A stretch of DNA of 64,000 nucleotides from Daedaleopsis sinensis (GCA_033807695.1 CM066307.1:3968001-4032000), one strand, 5' to 3'. Positions 10,184 to 21,934 are shown, counted from the stretch's first letter. Program-made: numbers and translations. The notes: a model not told the origin generated them from the sequence alone.

Positions 10184-11008
10184 CGACCGGGAACACCGCA
10201 CGCGAACTGCGCATATACACACCAGCATCCGATTCTGATTTCGACCCCGAGCTTGGGTGCGAGGCGGCGTACTGGTCACGATAGTGGCAGCATCGTCGAC
10301 CGCTCATTCGTGCGGGTTCGACGTCGACGGCTGGTCGTAGCCGATCCAGGGCTCCCTGACCGGACCCTGGTCCCTCGCACCTGGGTCGATGGAGGGCCGG
10401 AGAGTTTGGTGCGGACGACCCACGGGTGGGCAATGACAGTAGACGACAGCCGCCCCTGGATCACGTCCTCGTAGACCACACCTTCATGCCTCAGGCTCTG
10501 GTCTTTGCCGACGCGTCGGGTAGACACGAAGGTCAAGTACCCACTGGTCGTGCCCTTGAACGACTTCTAAGAGGCACCCCGAGTCCCCAGCGAAGATAAC
10601 AAAGGAGAGGGGATATGGAGCAGACGTGGCACGCCGATCTTCTGCTTCGTGCTTGTAATTCATTTTCGAGGCGGTCGGGTCGGGTGGGAGGGTGACGAGA
10701 CAGACTCACCTGTTCGACGTATCAGCTGCTGTGAGACAGCGTTTCCAGCGTGAAAACATGAAAGCAAAGTTGCAAGCCACAACGGGACGTGTTTCGAGCA
10801 GCCGACCATGGCATAGGCATATGGAGCGGTCGCCCAGCAAGGGCCTCGAGATCTTAGCGCCGCCTGCCAGCGCACGCCCGACATCGACATTAGCTGGAAA
10901 TCTGCGACGACGGTCAGCGACACGCCCCTTCCCGACAGCAGCCTCACGCACCACTAGCATACTCTTTTCCGCCGCTGCAGCAAATCACAGCTGCCGCCCC
11001 ACCACCGC

Positions 11009-11539
11009 TCACTTGGCCTTGCCCTTCGGCTTGCCCTCCGCAGGGGGCTTCGGGGCCTCGCTCCCGCTCGCCTCGTTCATCCACTCCATCCCCCCACTCC
11101 CACTCCCTCCCCCGGCCCCGGCCGTCTCGCCCTCCCCAGCCTCCGCCAGCCCCCCAAGGTCCGCGAACCGCCTGCTGAAGCGGCCCATGCGGCCCGTGAC
11201 CTCGTCCTCCTCCTCGTCCATGCCGACGAAGCGCGCGGCGTTCCAGAGCGGGTTGTTCGTCGTGTCGCGCGTGAGCCGGATCACCGAGCGCGGGGACGTC
11301 GTCGTGTGCACGACCGTCGAGCCGTCCACGCGCACGAGCCGCTGCGGGAACACGGGCACCATCGGCCGCGGGAGCTGCTTCGGGCGCCGCTTCCAGACGT
11401 GTGTGCGTCCGTACGGCGAGCTCGACACGGAGCGGGTTTGGGTGCGGGAGAAGGGGGCGAGTGCTGAGAGGAGTGAGGGGGTCCTTGGGGTCGAGAGTGC
11501 GGACCGGGAGGTGCTGGCAAGGGTGGCAAAGATGGTCAT
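11009..11539 (-). CDS. Mitochondrial large-subunit ribosomal protein bL31m
   Basis: Single-exon gene of 176 aa with the ATG at 11539. The N terminus (about 1-40) is rich in S, T, R and A with almost no acid, as in a mitochondrial presequence. Residues ~45-105 hold the fungal bL31m signature: KRRPKQLPRP, VDGSTVVHTTTSPRSV and TRDTTNNPLWN. A GRMGRFSRRF stretch (~117-126) resembles the C-terminal GRxxRFxxRF of bL31 proteins. The remaining ~50 residues are a G/E/P/K-rich tail. The bacterial zinc cysteines are absent, as in fungal mitochondrial homologues. The product should sit in the mitoribosome large subunit; yeast calls the gene MRPL36. The 298-codon frame on the opposite strand (10692-11588) is a shadow caused by GC-rich codon usage. 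Confidence 0.82.
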   Translation of the reverse strand: MTIFATLASTSRSALSTPRTPSLLSALAPFSRTQTRSVSSSPYGRTHVWKRRPKQLPRPMVPVFPQRLVRVDGSTVVHTTTSPRSVIRLTRDTTNNPLWNAARFVGMDEEEDEVTGRMGRFSRRFADLGGLAEAGEGETAGAGGGSGSGGMEWMNEASGSEAPKPPAEGKPKGKAK

Positions 11540-11752
11540 CGTGGTCGGACCGACGGACGTAGATGGTGGTGCAGGAGACGATATTTAAGCGCTTATCCCG
11601 GAGCCCCCAGGGGAATTTGATCATTCGTATACTATAGACTGGGGGATGTTCACTATTCCATGGTGATCTCATGCAGGGGTTTGTTACATATGCTATTAGG
11701 GCTGTCGTCTGGGACAATCTGATGCTTGAGGCTGGAGACCAGCGACGGTAAC

Positions 11753-11762
11753 AAAAACAAAA
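11753..11762 (-). terminator. RNA polymerase III terminator of tRNA-Glu
   Basis: On the minus strand two T runs (TTTT at 11762-11759 and TTTTT at 11757-11753) lie 16-25 nt beyond the 3' end of the tRNA, as expected for Pol III termination. Confidence 0.7.
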
Positions 11763-11777
11763 GGAGAATGCACTGAG

Positions 11778-11849
11778 TTCCGACACGGGGAATCGAACCC
11801 CGGGCTATCGCGTGAGAGGCGATAATGTTAGCCACTACACCATATCGGA
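11778..11849 (-). tRNA. tRNA-Glu (CTC)
   Basis: A 72-nt cloverleaf is read on the minus strand. The acceptor stem TCCGATA pairs with TGTCGGA (one T-G wobble), followed by discriminator A. The D arm is TGGTGTAGTGGCTA, the anticodon stem ATCGC/GCGAT encloses loop CTCTCAC with anticodon CTC, and the T arm is CGGGG-TTCGATT-CCCCG. TGGTGTAGTGG and GGTTCGATTCC match the internal A and B boxes of Pol III promoters. No intron. Confidence 0.95.
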
Positions 11850-12794
11850 TTGAAAATAAACGTGTGTTTATATATCAATGCAAACTACCTCCTTGTAAGT
11901 TCGAATTTGAACTCCCCTTCAACCGTAGCTTGGTCTTGCCCAGACTGCGGTGGTGGGGTGCGAGCTACATACTACCACGACAGATGGGTACGAGACCACC
12001 GTAGCTATACGACCTATAGAGCTTCTGGCACTGGGTGCCCTGGAGTCTCTACGTCTTCTTTGCTGTGTACGATGGTAAGACTTCAAGGATATGCAGGTTC
12101 TTATGGTGGCATCTTACCCCATTCGCTCAAAGCCCGCGGCTTGTAGATCTGTGGCACCACCGACTCATGCGAACTGAGAGACTGACTCGAGAGGTAGCTC
12201 AGCGGAGTCGGCAAGCCCGGGTGACCGATGCATACGTATAGGTGAGCTCTGAGATTTGAGTATATTCTCTATCTCCTAATATCTCTCTCACAAAGTCAAG
12301 TACACAACTGCTCGGTCGAGCCTCCGTGGTATGATGCACATAACTGATGCATCAGCGGAGGGATGACTCGGACTTTCGACCATTACGGTCTTTATATTGC
12401 GAGGTTTGGTCGGTGCGGTTAACAGTCTTGCTAACGGAGGCACTCTGATCAGCTGGTTGTGAGCACAAGTCACTACAAGAGTATCGTCTTGCAATTTGTG
12501 CTCTTTGCGGACACTCGCTACGTCTTTGATGAAGGTCTCGGCCCTTTAGCTTTGATACTCCCAGATGGACAGGATTGGCCAACAATAGTGGTTCAAAACG
12601 TGCGGCCACACCGAGCGCTCATTTAAAAGGCATCGCGGTTTGTCCCTGGTGCCAGTACCACTTCCAAGTGCCAACCACCGCGTCCACAGCCGTACTAACC
12701 ATCCAGCTCAAACAGAACATTCTCTGACTCTCACCTAGTGGATATTCATTTGTCTACCGGTACTCACAAGATTCAACGACGCTCATAACCAACG
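11850..12794. other. Intergenic, upstream of the BTB gene
   Basis: About 940 bp without a supported gene. The right half probably contains the promoter of the BTB gene; no clear TATA box was identified. Nothing else recognised. Confidence 0.45.
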
Positions 12795-13923
12795 ATGTCT
12801 TGCGAAGAACTACCCTCGGCCACTACGACACTCCCAGGCCGGACAGAGATGTCTCTCACTACGCCGCGTTCGAACGACGCAAGCACATCCGAGGACGATG
12901 AGTGCTTCGTGATCGTCGCGCAGGACGTCACGTTCACGGTCCACCGCTCCCGCATCGAGTCCCACTCGGCGACCCTAGACGCACTCCTCCAGCTTCCCGC
13001 AGACGATCCCCAGGAACGCATATCAAACTGCCCGGTCATCCGCGTGCAGGACACCGCATACGACTTCCACCACCTCCTCTACATCCTCTACGGCCTATGG
13101 TGAGCCCCACTGTCCCTCGCCCGCTTATCATAAGTATATCGCGAAAACATGCTCATGCGCGGCTGACGCGCTGGTTAGCAAACCACACCTCTCCGTCGCG
13201 CCCCACTTCGCCCTCCTCGCCGCCTGGACGCGCCTCGGCACCAAATACGACCTGCCCGACCTCAGCGCGCACGCGCTCGCGCACCTGCGCACCCTCTTCC
13301 CCCCTACTCTCGCAGGCTGGGACGCCCGGGCCCGTGACCCCAGCTGCCGCGACCGCTTCCGCCCTCAGGACGCGATCGAGGCGCTCAACCTCTTCCGCGC
13401 CGTCGGGCAAGCGGACATGGACATGCTCCCCGCTGCAGTTTACTTGTGCGCGCAGCTCCCCGCGCGCACGATCCGCAACGGCACGAAGCGCGCGGATGGG
13501 GTCTCTGAGAAGCTCTCCGCCGCGGACGTCAAGGTCGTCCTCGCCGCGCAGGAGTGTCTCCGGGCGCATGGGGCGCGGATGCTCGAGAATGCGTGCGGCT
13601 TTGCGCGTGCGGCCCCGGATGACTGCGCGCGTGCGAGCGACGCGTGCTACGACGCGCTCGTGGGCAAGATCCGCGCGGTGAGCGCTGGGGCGAAGAGCGC
13701 GCACTCGACGGTGCGCGCGCTGGCGGGCGGGGACCCGCTGCACCGCGGCCTCCTGGAGTACATCGACGAGTGCGCGGGTGGGAGCGGTGGGAGCGTGTGC
13801 GCGGCGTGTGTGCGGCATGCGAGGGAGCATGTCGGGAGGCTGCGCGCGAGTGTGTGGGAGGACCTGCCGCGCGTCGCTGGCGTGCAGCCTCAGGATGCGC
13901 TCGGCGCGCGCGTGGGGTCTTGA
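12795..13923 (+). CDS. BTB/POZ domain protein
   Basis: Exons 12795-13099 and 13179-13923 are joined across a 79-nt intron (GTGAGC donor, CTGAC branch site, TTAG acceptor), giving 349 aa. After an acidic Ser/Thr N terminus, residues ~35-105 form a BTB/POZ fold start typical of Agaricomycete family members: CFVIVAQDVTFTVHRSRIE, then SATLDALLQLP and YDFHHLLYILYG. The second half (~105-349) is mostly helical, Ala/Arg-rich and cysteine-containing, with no recognised domain. Basidiomycete genomes carry many such BTB proteins; some are Cullin-3 adaptors, but this protein shows no Kelch or MATH partner domain, so its target is unknown. The frame is fixed by the BTB continuing across the splice (GL-C-KPHLSVAPHFALL). 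Confidence 0.85.
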
Positions 13924-14452
13924 TTCTTGAAAGGGCGGAGTGAGTCAGTGACTGCCGCACTTGACTCTCGGGGATGGATTGCTCACCGATATCGTTATGT
14001 GCCGTCGGTGGATGTGAATGCGACTCTTCTCGTTCCAATCCTGAGATTGTATGAGCAACAGAAGAGCGTGCACTCACCGGCAGACCGCTCGAGTGAAGTA
14101 GTCGAAGATGTGAAGGAGCTCCCGGTGCACTGCCCCAGCTCATTGAATATTGTGCATGATTGTAGGTCCATCTGCCAAGAGCCACACATTGGATATTGCC
14201 AACGGAGCAGTTAGCCACACATTCTTCACATTCAAGAACGACTCGACGCGCGCCGACGACGGAAGACCAGACCGGATCTCTCCAGAGGGACTCGAGCTGC
14301 TCCTGGGCGCAGAAAAAGGAGCCAAAGGTCATCTGCGCGAGGCTCGTGAAGAGGCCCCGCAAGTTCAACCCAGCGCGGCGCAGGCGTCCCCAGGACATTA
14401 TTCGTGTTCGGCTTGAGCACCAGCGGTGCAAGGTCCAGTGGACGGTATCCCA
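13924..14452. other. Intergenic between BTB gene and minisatellite
   Basis: 3' flank of the BTB gene, then a GC-rich part. Short frames (for example 14150-14416 +) have no recognised relatives and no splice support. Nothing else recognised. Confidence 0.4.
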
Positions 14453-14598
14453 GACTGCGGATGGACGTGTACTGCGGATGGACTTCCAAGTTATACTGCG
14501 GATGGACGTATACTGCGGATGGACGTATACTGCGGATGGACGTATACTGCGGATGGACGTATACTGCGGATGGACGTATACTGCGGATGGACGTATGG
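14453..14598 (+). repeat. 17-bp minisatellite ACTGCGGATGGACGTAT
   Basis: Eight copies of actgcgg(a)tggacgtat start at 14454, 14470, 14495, 14512, 14529, 14546, 14563 and 14580. The last six are spaced exactly 17 bp; the first two are diverged and interrupted. Because 17 is not a multiple of three, all three forward frames stay open and give rotating CGWTYTADGRILRMDV-type peptides, which are not taken as protein. Confidence 0.95.
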
Positions 14599-14827
14599 AT
14601 GGAAGGTCCTAGCGCAGCGAGGTTGTTGATTATAGGGTCGGGACGAGGGCAGAGTATTATTGTTTACAGGACGAGGGCTGTGACAGTAAAGACGAACAGT
14701 CGGAGCTAACGATGATTTACGATCATTAATATAGTGCGAGATATGGAATGCAGTTACACGAATAATCACAACAAGGACGTACGAGAATGCGGAACCGAGT
14801 CCTCTGAGTCTATCCATAATCAGGTCA

Positions 14828-16557
14828 CTACCGAGGCCTCGTCGTCCGCATCGCAGCCAAATCAACTTCTCTCCCGTCATACGGGTCGTCGTACCGTCCC
14901 TGGAAGCCCGCGCCCATAGCAGGAATCTCCCCCGGGCCCTGAGACCACGACGCGCCCGGCGAGTGCTGCGAGTAGGTGCTGCTGGCCCCAGCCGTGTGCA
15001 GTGGAATATACTGCGTCGACCCGCCCGCGCCTTTCGCAACGAGCGGCAAGCTGTCGTTATCCTCCGGGTCCACGAGCGTGCGCGCGTCCGCGGAGCGGAA
15101 GCCAGAGGCGGTCGAGGACGAGGGCAGGCCGGCGAGCTTCGCCTGGCGGCGCTTCCGGCGCTGGTAGACGACGTGCTCCTTGATGAGGTCGATCTGGGCG
15201 TTGACGTACCGCATCGCGTAGATCGTCACGAGCGTGGTGATGACGATGACGACGATCTTGATCGTCTTCGTCTTCTTCGACTCGTCTGCGACGCGGTCTG
15301 CGATCCACGGTGCCGCGGTAAGTCAGAGTGCAAGAGGGAGATACGCATCATGAGACTTACTGCCGTGCTCATCAATGGTGTGCCCTGTGCTGCCCAGAAA
15401 GACGTTGGCAAACTGGACGGGCAGCGAGACCACTGCGGCGATCAGAAATGTGACGACACCCATCCCCGCAGATGCGAAGATCGCAGTGAGGACTACGGAG
15501 AGGCGATACGCTTTAGCGACGTCGTGTGGCAATAGACTGTAACGCACTGTGTCCGGGGATCGCGCTGTACCGGAAGATGATAGCCATAATGAGGCCGCCT
15601 TCTTGGATGATCTCTGCGTAGAGCGCGTATGCGAGGCTCTTGTCCGCGCTTTTCTCTACGCGCCCTCTACAGCAGTACCGGAAGGTGCTACATAGCCATC
15701 GCACTCAGTCGCGATTGGGAGTGAGGAGACTGCAATGACTTACTAGTATGTGATGAGTTCGCCCACGAGGGTGCCAGCAGCCACAATTCCGAAGCCGATC
15801 CAAGGCCCCCACACCTCACCACACAGTATATGGATGATCTCGTGTCCGAAGAGCTATCGCAGAGCATTGTCAGTCCAGCGACATAGCAGGGTTACGAACC
15901 GTCGCGCTGCGTACCGGAGGGAAGGACAGAACAATCATGATGCCAATCGGGATGAGCCAAGCTCCAGGTGTTCTATGCGGGATATCAACATCGGGTTGAG
16001 ACTATCTGGCTTAGAAGGTACTCACTCTTTCAACCATTTTGCAGCAGGAGCAATCGCGTCCGCTATCCGATCTTGCAGCACGATATAGGTGATGAGAATA
16101 CCTATGATCAAGATTGTAATGACGAAAGAGACTGGTCCGAGCGCACCGCTCGTGAGTGCCTGGGAAGCAAAGAGCCGAGGAAGGTTTGCGTACCGACGTT
16201 CTTCTTGTTCTTCCAGAAATTGGGATCACGATACTTCTTGAAGTTAATGCTCCCAGCCTTTCTCGATAGGATGTCCACCTCGGAAGGGGTAGGACTCGGT
16301 GTCCGCGAGATCTCGCGGTAATCGACGCCTGTCCGGTGTCCATCTTGCTTGTGTGCGTCATACACCGATGAGCTGGGAGATGCGGTCAAAGAGCGCGATG
16401 ACGTGTCTCTCGGGTCGTTCCCATAGGGGTGGAGATACGACGACGAAGGTGCCGTGTGTGGTCTTGGTGCGTAGAGTGGAGAGGGATGATTGCTAGATAG
16501 CAGATAGCACACTGCTTAGCAAAGAGACGAATCAGCGTCGTCGACGACGTACCTCAT
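14828..16557 (-). CDS. TVP38/TMEM64-family membrane protein, copy 1
   Basis: Eight exons: 16557-16553, 16492-16194, 16131-16026, 15972-15915, 15853-15744, 15687-15548, 15492-15361, 15297-14828, giving 439 aa. The 5-nt first exon (ATGAG) is chosen because it restores the frame into a P/S-rich cytosolic tail ending in SRTPSPTPSE, a hallmark of the basidiomycete family. Membrane segments lie at ~103-121, ~140-158 and ~300-318. The SNARE-associated (VTT/DedA-type) core has GHEIIHILCGEVWG, IVAAGTLVGELITYY and RYSAIPGH. The C-terminal tail is hydrophilic. Relatives such as yeast Tvp38 are Golgi membrane proteins, and the wider VTT group contains lipid scramblases (TMEM41B, VMP1). The last acceptor could instead be 15286. 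A tandem paralogue follows at 17949-19467. Confidence 0.82.
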
Positions 16558-17948
16558 ATCCAGCTGATTCTCCGACAATCTTCGAAGGAGGGAAGGACGA
16601 TGTGGACAACGAGCAGCGCAATCTTCGTGTTATATATACAGTGTGCGTCCACAGCAGGCGGCGGCGGCGACGCTGCCAAGACGGTGGGGGAGCGAGCACA
16701 GGATGGATCAACGCCTGCTCAACGTGCCCCCCGTTCTGCACGGTGTTCGCGACGGATCACTTTTTAGCGCAATGATGTCGAGGCACGGCAATGTTATCAG
16801 GTATATCGACCCCCTACTTTGAGCACCTAAAAATAGATCTAATGATCGGGTATGTAAAACGCGCAGTTCAACGCTCCGATACCACGGACGGCGGCGGCTA
16901 TATGCCAGCAGGAGGAGTCGACACATGACGAGCGAAAACTCACCTGTGATGCGAGTTCGAGGGGCAACAGGTTCATATACTCAACTTCGCACTAAGGAGT
17001 CCAACACTCCGAAACTCTGGTGAGGGCCCTTGCTGAGCGCTGCGTGCTGAGCAGTGAGTACGAAGGCGGGCTGTCACGACTCACGATCAAAAACAGATCC
17101 GGTCCTTAGGCCTTAGGGGTTGACCCTCCGCAGATCTGTCAGTATCATTCGCCGGCGAGCCGCCGTCGGAGCGTTGCGACAGTGCGGCAGTAAGAACCAA
17201 ACATTTTAGGACGACATATCGGGGCTTGAGCTTGAATCGCCACCTTCGTTATAGCTCCGAGTCGTATTCGCTCCTATACAGCCCACCGACTGAGTATCGC
17301 GATGGCAATGACGATGTCCAACTGGGGGGACGTAGTATATTTCAGTGAGAATATCATTTGGGTGGAGAGGCGCACCTGTCACCGATACTGTTCGAATTCC
17401 ACGCGAACGAGCTTGCCGCCATGTGGGCCCGGTTACTTGTACAGGTATTATGGCAGCATGCGCGGGTACGCCGCGCATGCAGTGACGGAGATGGTTTCGG
17501 TAGCCTTGCGCAGTAGTAGCGAAGAGCAGCGAACGTACATGGACTGCATAGCACCATGTGGCTATGAGCTATGGCCGGCGATAGACTGTGCCGGTAAGTA
17601 GTGATGAGGTTCTGCACCTAGTAAGGATGTCATCGGGTCCTGATATTACGTTTACAAGCAGTCTGAACATACCCGTTGCTCCGGACTCCGAATCCCATGG
17701 CTAACGATGTGCACATTGGTAGGTCCTCCGACTCGAAACTGACAACGCCGTGGCCGTGCGGCGACCAGTATTACCCGCTATGAGCCTGTACTACTACTTG
17801 TCAGACATGGCGCATCGTGTACAGTTTTGAGCACTGAGTTGTCAGCCTCGTCGTGAGTCCTCAGGTCCATCGCGTCGCGACAAAGCATCCTTAGGACATT
17901 GTAATCTGTGATGAAAAACACGACGATATATGCTGTAAGGGCTAGCAT
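16558..17948. other. Spacer between the two TVP38 paralogues
   Basis: About 1.4 kb. The left end should hold the promoter of copy 1 (a TATATATA at 16631-16638 lies 75-80 bp upstream of its start on the minus strand), and the right end the 3' flank of copy 2. The short frames at 17206-17617 show no recognised domain. Confidence 0.45.
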
Positions 17949-19467
17949 TCATGATGAAGGTACTACTAAATCGCCATAACGCGGTGACCGAGTGTCTGCC
18001 GCCAACCCTAGTGGGAGATTTAGTCGAAGCGAGCTCTGGAGAGCGTCAAAGGGGCTCCACGCACCAGCATTCATGTTAAGCATCCCCGCAGCTTCTGCGG
18101 GCACTGGCATATTCGGTCCCCTATCGCCTCCGACACCACCCCGCAGATGGTCCTGGAGCCCAGCGGAGGTCCGCTCTTCCTGGCGGGCCTTCCTCCGCGC
18201 GTAGATCGCGCACTCCTTCGCGGCGTTCAGCTTCGCGTCGACGTACCACATCGCGAACACGGTGACGAGCACGGTGAGGACGAGGATGAACGCCTTCGTG
18301 ACCGTCTCCGCCTTGGTGACGTACTTCGGATCAGCGACCCCGAGGTAGACCGAGGAGAGCTGCTTCGGGAGCGCGAGGAGGGCCGCGAGGAGGAAGGTCT
18401 GGAGGGGCATGCCTGCGCCCGCGAAGACGGCGGTCGTCACTGCTCGTTTGGGGGGATGTAAGTGGGGTGCCTGAGCCGCGTGCGCGGGTAGGGACGTGCG
18501 ACGTACGGTGAGCGGGAACTGTGCTGTACCGGACCATGATCGCCATCTTCAGGCCGTCCTCCTTCACGACCTCGGAGAGCAGGACATACTTCAGCTTCTT
18601 GGCCTTTTCGACTCTCCCGGTGCAGCCTGAGTATTGCCTAGAAGTGCTGATGCGCAGTCGTCCTGGTTCAGCTTGACAGCGACGTGGGGCGAAGATCTAG
18701 ACTCACAAGTACGTCGCGATCTCCCCAAGGACTGTGCCGATGGCGACGATGGCGAAGCCCAGCCAGATGCCCCAGACGTCTCCGCAGAAGATGGCGACGA
18801 GCTCGTGTCCCATTAGCTGTAACAGCAGCGTTTGACGGGTTAGGATTGGACCAGATTTGAACAGAAGGCGTACCGGCGGGAACGAAAGGATGATCATGAC
18901 AGCGATGGGAATCATCCATGCACCTGGGGTCCTAGAGATGGTCTCGTTCAGTGCGTTTCTGCCGCAGTCTGCAAGTCGGGACAGAGAACCTCTTCAGCCA
19001 ATGGACAGCTGGGGATATCGCGTTCAGGATGTCGCGGTGGAGAATACTGAATGCGATGACAAGACCAAAGAGGAGCAGCAGCGCGAACAGCGTGACTATC
19101 GCATCCGAGTCAGCTACTTCTTTAGCCAGTCACACGAGAGTACAGTGTGTAAATAAGGGCGTACGGAGATTCCGTGGCTCCTTCAGCCACTCTAGACGGA
19201 AGTACCGTCTTGGCCTGAACCCGCATGAGCGCACCTTGTTCGACAGCGCTTTGGCCTCCGAGGGAGTGGGACTGGGCGTGCGCATGATCGCACGGTGTCC
19301 GACCTCGGCCTTGTTCTGTTCGAAACCTTGGTACAGCGACGACCGTACAACGGCTACGTGTGGTAGTGGGGCGTGTATATGGAGATGATGCAGGTTCCTG
19401 TGCGCGCCGAAATATTCGTCAGCAACAGCTTGTTTTGGAACGTAAGAACAACGCACCCAGTCGTCAT
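17949..19467 (-). CDS. TVP38/TMEM64-family membrane protein, copy 2
   Basis: Seven exons: 19467-19457, 19397-19165, 19113-18990, 18931-18874, 18816-18707, 18637-18507, 18439-17949, giving 385 aa. As in copy 1, an N-terminal tail ends in MRTPSPTPSE, a first membrane segment follows (IVTLFALLLLFGLVIAFSI), then GAWMIPIAVMIILSFPP, GHELVAIFCGDVWG, AIVAIGTVLGEIATYL, VRYSTVPAH and TTAVFAGAGM, then a last membrane segment (FILVLTVLVTVFAMWYV) and a hydrophilic tail. The position of copy 1's last intron (15298-15360) is intron-free here. The third exon could start at 19119 instead of 19113. The donor of intron 3 (GTTCTC at 18989) is weak but is the only one that keeps the frame. Likely Golgi/endomembrane. 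Confidence 0.78.
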
Positions 19468-20904
19468 ACTGCTAGTTGCAATCAAAGGTCCGAGGAACTC
19501 AGGAGACCGCTTCAAGTGGCAGCAGCTGGATGGGAACGGAAGAAAGAGAGAGACAAGATCCTAACATCCGTCTCGTACCGTACCCGTACTTGAACCATAG
19601 GCAACACCGCCCAAGACTTGGAGGAACAGCGAACAAGGATATCATGACTTTCGCGTCATACGCAGCGCATGACTTACGGTACGGTGTTGCGAGCCAGAAA
19701 TTGAATGCTCTCACGCTCACCGCGAGTGTATTCGCGACTCCGGCGGTGTTGCAGAAGCGGTGCACTACGCTGGTAACGTAGCGGCCAAACATAGCTTCAA
19801 TACACTGGGACCGAACTTCAAATCAGTCCAATTCAAGACCTGGTAGTGTGGAGACTTACTACGACTGTCCCGGTCTTCCGAGTCGTCGGCATCGGCAAGC
19901 TCGTTCCGTCTGCGCAAATGTGGATGACAGGTGTTCCGCTCCGAGGATGAACACGATGTTCTATAGTCGCAGGTAGGTCGTGCTATGTACACGACGGACA
20001 TCGGGGTATAGCTGTAAGGGTCGGGTTGGTTCTGGTGCGAAGCGACAAGGGGTAGTCTTCGGTAGTAGAACGAGGCGGATGGTAGTATCTTGCTACTCTG
20101 TCGTGGGAGTAGAGAATGAGGGGAGCCGACTTACTAGTTGTGCTCAACGACCGGTCACCGGTGCGACTATTGGTTGGCGTCCGAAGGCAATTATCCGACG
20201 AAGAGGGGGAAAGAGTTCGACCGCCTGCGGGAGCTTCAACCTGTACCGAGTGCGTATCACCGTGTATGTCCACAGAGTGGTGCGGCGTCCACGAGGGGTC
20301 GACCGAGAGGTACAGAGAGAAAGCAGGTTTGCGCTGGCAAGCTTCGGTCGCAGAGATACTAGTCAACTTGAAGGAGTGCAGAGGGCGGGCAGAGAGAACG
20401 GTATGGCAGAGAATAGAGTGTACGCGGAAGGAGCTCGAGGCGTGGCGGCTCGTCGAACTTGAAGCTCGTCGACGACGACAAGATGGAGCACGACGTAGTT
20501 GGTGGTCACTGGTGGTACGATTTGGGTTACAGGTACGATAGTAAGTACTAGTAGTATACTTACACTATCTGGCGCCTATCTTGCTAGTAAAGTTACTTAC
20601 GTTCAACAATTTGTAGCCAGTACGACTCGCCGGAAGCGCAACGTGCGCAAGCGCCACGATCTCTCTGCGAACCTTGCCATACTGCCCTTGCAAACTCGAC
20701 AGTACACGCTCGGGCCAGTCCGATAGTTGCACCTGTGAGTCGTAACAACAGCCGTGTACTTTGTACTGTTCGGCCCGTGCGGCTCGTCCACAACACTTAC
20801 ACTCCGACGAGGCACTGATCTGGTCAAGATCTGGCACCCAATTGTCATGATCGCACATTTTTCTAAGTTGTCTTCGACAACCGACTCTAAATCTCCCGAT
20901 ACCC
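19468..20904. other. Intergenic between TVP38 copy 2 and the MYND gene
   Basis: Contains the divergent 5' flanks of both neighbours. On the minus strand several GTAAGT donors (for example 19859-19854 and 20131-20126) border open stretches starting MSVVYIARPTC and MFGRYVTSVVHRF. These could be exons of a small transcript, but no coherent gene could be assembled and no domain is seen. Confidence 0.35.
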
Positions 20905-21934
20905 ATGGAGAAGATTCTCGAGATTGCTACCTACTCCTTCGAAGGCTGCAATGTTTGTAGAACACCTCGTTCCCAAATGAAGCCTCCCCAGAAGTTGAGT
21001 CGGTGCGGTGGCTGCACTACGATGTTCTACTGCAGCGAAGCATGCCAGAAGTCAGCATGGCCCTCGCACAAGTGAGTCTAGATGGCTCGTAGACATTGCG
21101 GTATTAGCAGCTAACACCTCACTTCCTAGAGCGACGTGCAAAGCGCCTCTCAAGGAAGCAGTTCTCGAGGGCGATTGGAAAGATCTTCATTGGCAGCGAT
21201 TGGGCTACCCAAGTGCGAGCTCCTTCCTGGACACACTGAAAACCTGGATATCCATGCATCAAGGAACCCTAGCCGACATCGCCAACATATGCGTGCACTG
21301 CGAGAACGGCCTCGCGGCAAACCTAAAGCCTGACTCTCCAAATGTCTTCTCCCTCCTCGTCGTTCCACTCCCGTATGGTCAGCCAGGCCCCGACTTCCAC
21401 CCCGGGCGAGCCTTCACATTCCGGTACAACAGTATGATGCACCGGCAAAAGCACCCATTCATCGCACGCGGCTGGGACGAAGCCACGTCCCGAGCCGCCG
21501 CTCGCGCTACACTCATCCGCCGGGGCCGGGGCGCAGGCTCGACGATCGCCGGCATCGTCCCCGCGATCTTCTTCATCCAGGGCTTCGAAGTGACCGTCTC
21601 GATGAGCTTCCCAGTCTATTATACCAGGCGCGGAACGGGGCCCGGGGAGATCATCTTCACCTCCGAAGAGTTGACCGCGCTCGACGATCTCGTCGCCGTC
21701 TGTGTGCTCAATATCGCGGCCGGTCTTGGCCAGGAACGCCCCGGAGGACCGATGCAGAGGCCGGAGCCGGAGCTCATAGCGTTCAAATACGATGAAGTGA
21801 AGAGTACGTGGAGAGTTAAGCCATTCGAGGCTGGATACTGGGACTTCATAGCCCGGCGGATGGCCCAACTTCCGGACCTCGCCGAGTCACGCATGCATCC
21901 TCAAACGCTGTGGAAGATTTACCGGGAGTTATGA
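20905..21934 (+). CDS. MYND-type zinc-finger protein
   Basis: Exons 20905-21071 and 21130-21934 are joined across a 58-nt intron (GTGAGT...TCCTAG), giving 323 aa. The N terminus is a full MYND finger with ligands C15, C18, C34, C37, C43, C47, H55 and C59 (FYCSEACQ ... WPSHK, then TC). The last cysteine is encoded after the intron, which confirms the splice. The remaining ~260 residues (WISMHQGTLADIANI, VFSLLVVPLPYG, EVTVSMSFPVYY) form a domain common behind MYND fingers in Agaricomycetes that has no assigned function. No SET motif is present, so a methyltransferase role is not supported. MYND fingers usually bind proline-rich partner peptides. The start ATG lies in a good context (cccATGG). 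Confidence 0.87.

Noticed and set aside
10692..11588. 298-codon plus-strand open frame
   Set aside because: Antisense shadow of the bL31m gene; Ser/Pro-rich composition follows from GC-rich codons on the other strand.
13153..14431. Minus-strand frames of 225 and 300 codons
   Set aside because: Antisense to the BTB gene, Arg/Ala-rich and interrupted in homologous terms; the BTB frame explains the region.
14404..14709. Tandem-repeat protein over the minisatellite
   Set aside because: The 17-bp unit rotates the reading frame, so all three frames look repetitive and none has a start or splice context.
20905..21934. SET/MYND methyltransferase
   Set aside because: The finger is a good MYND, but the C-terminal part lacks the NHS/C-P-N and ExxxxY-type SET motifs.
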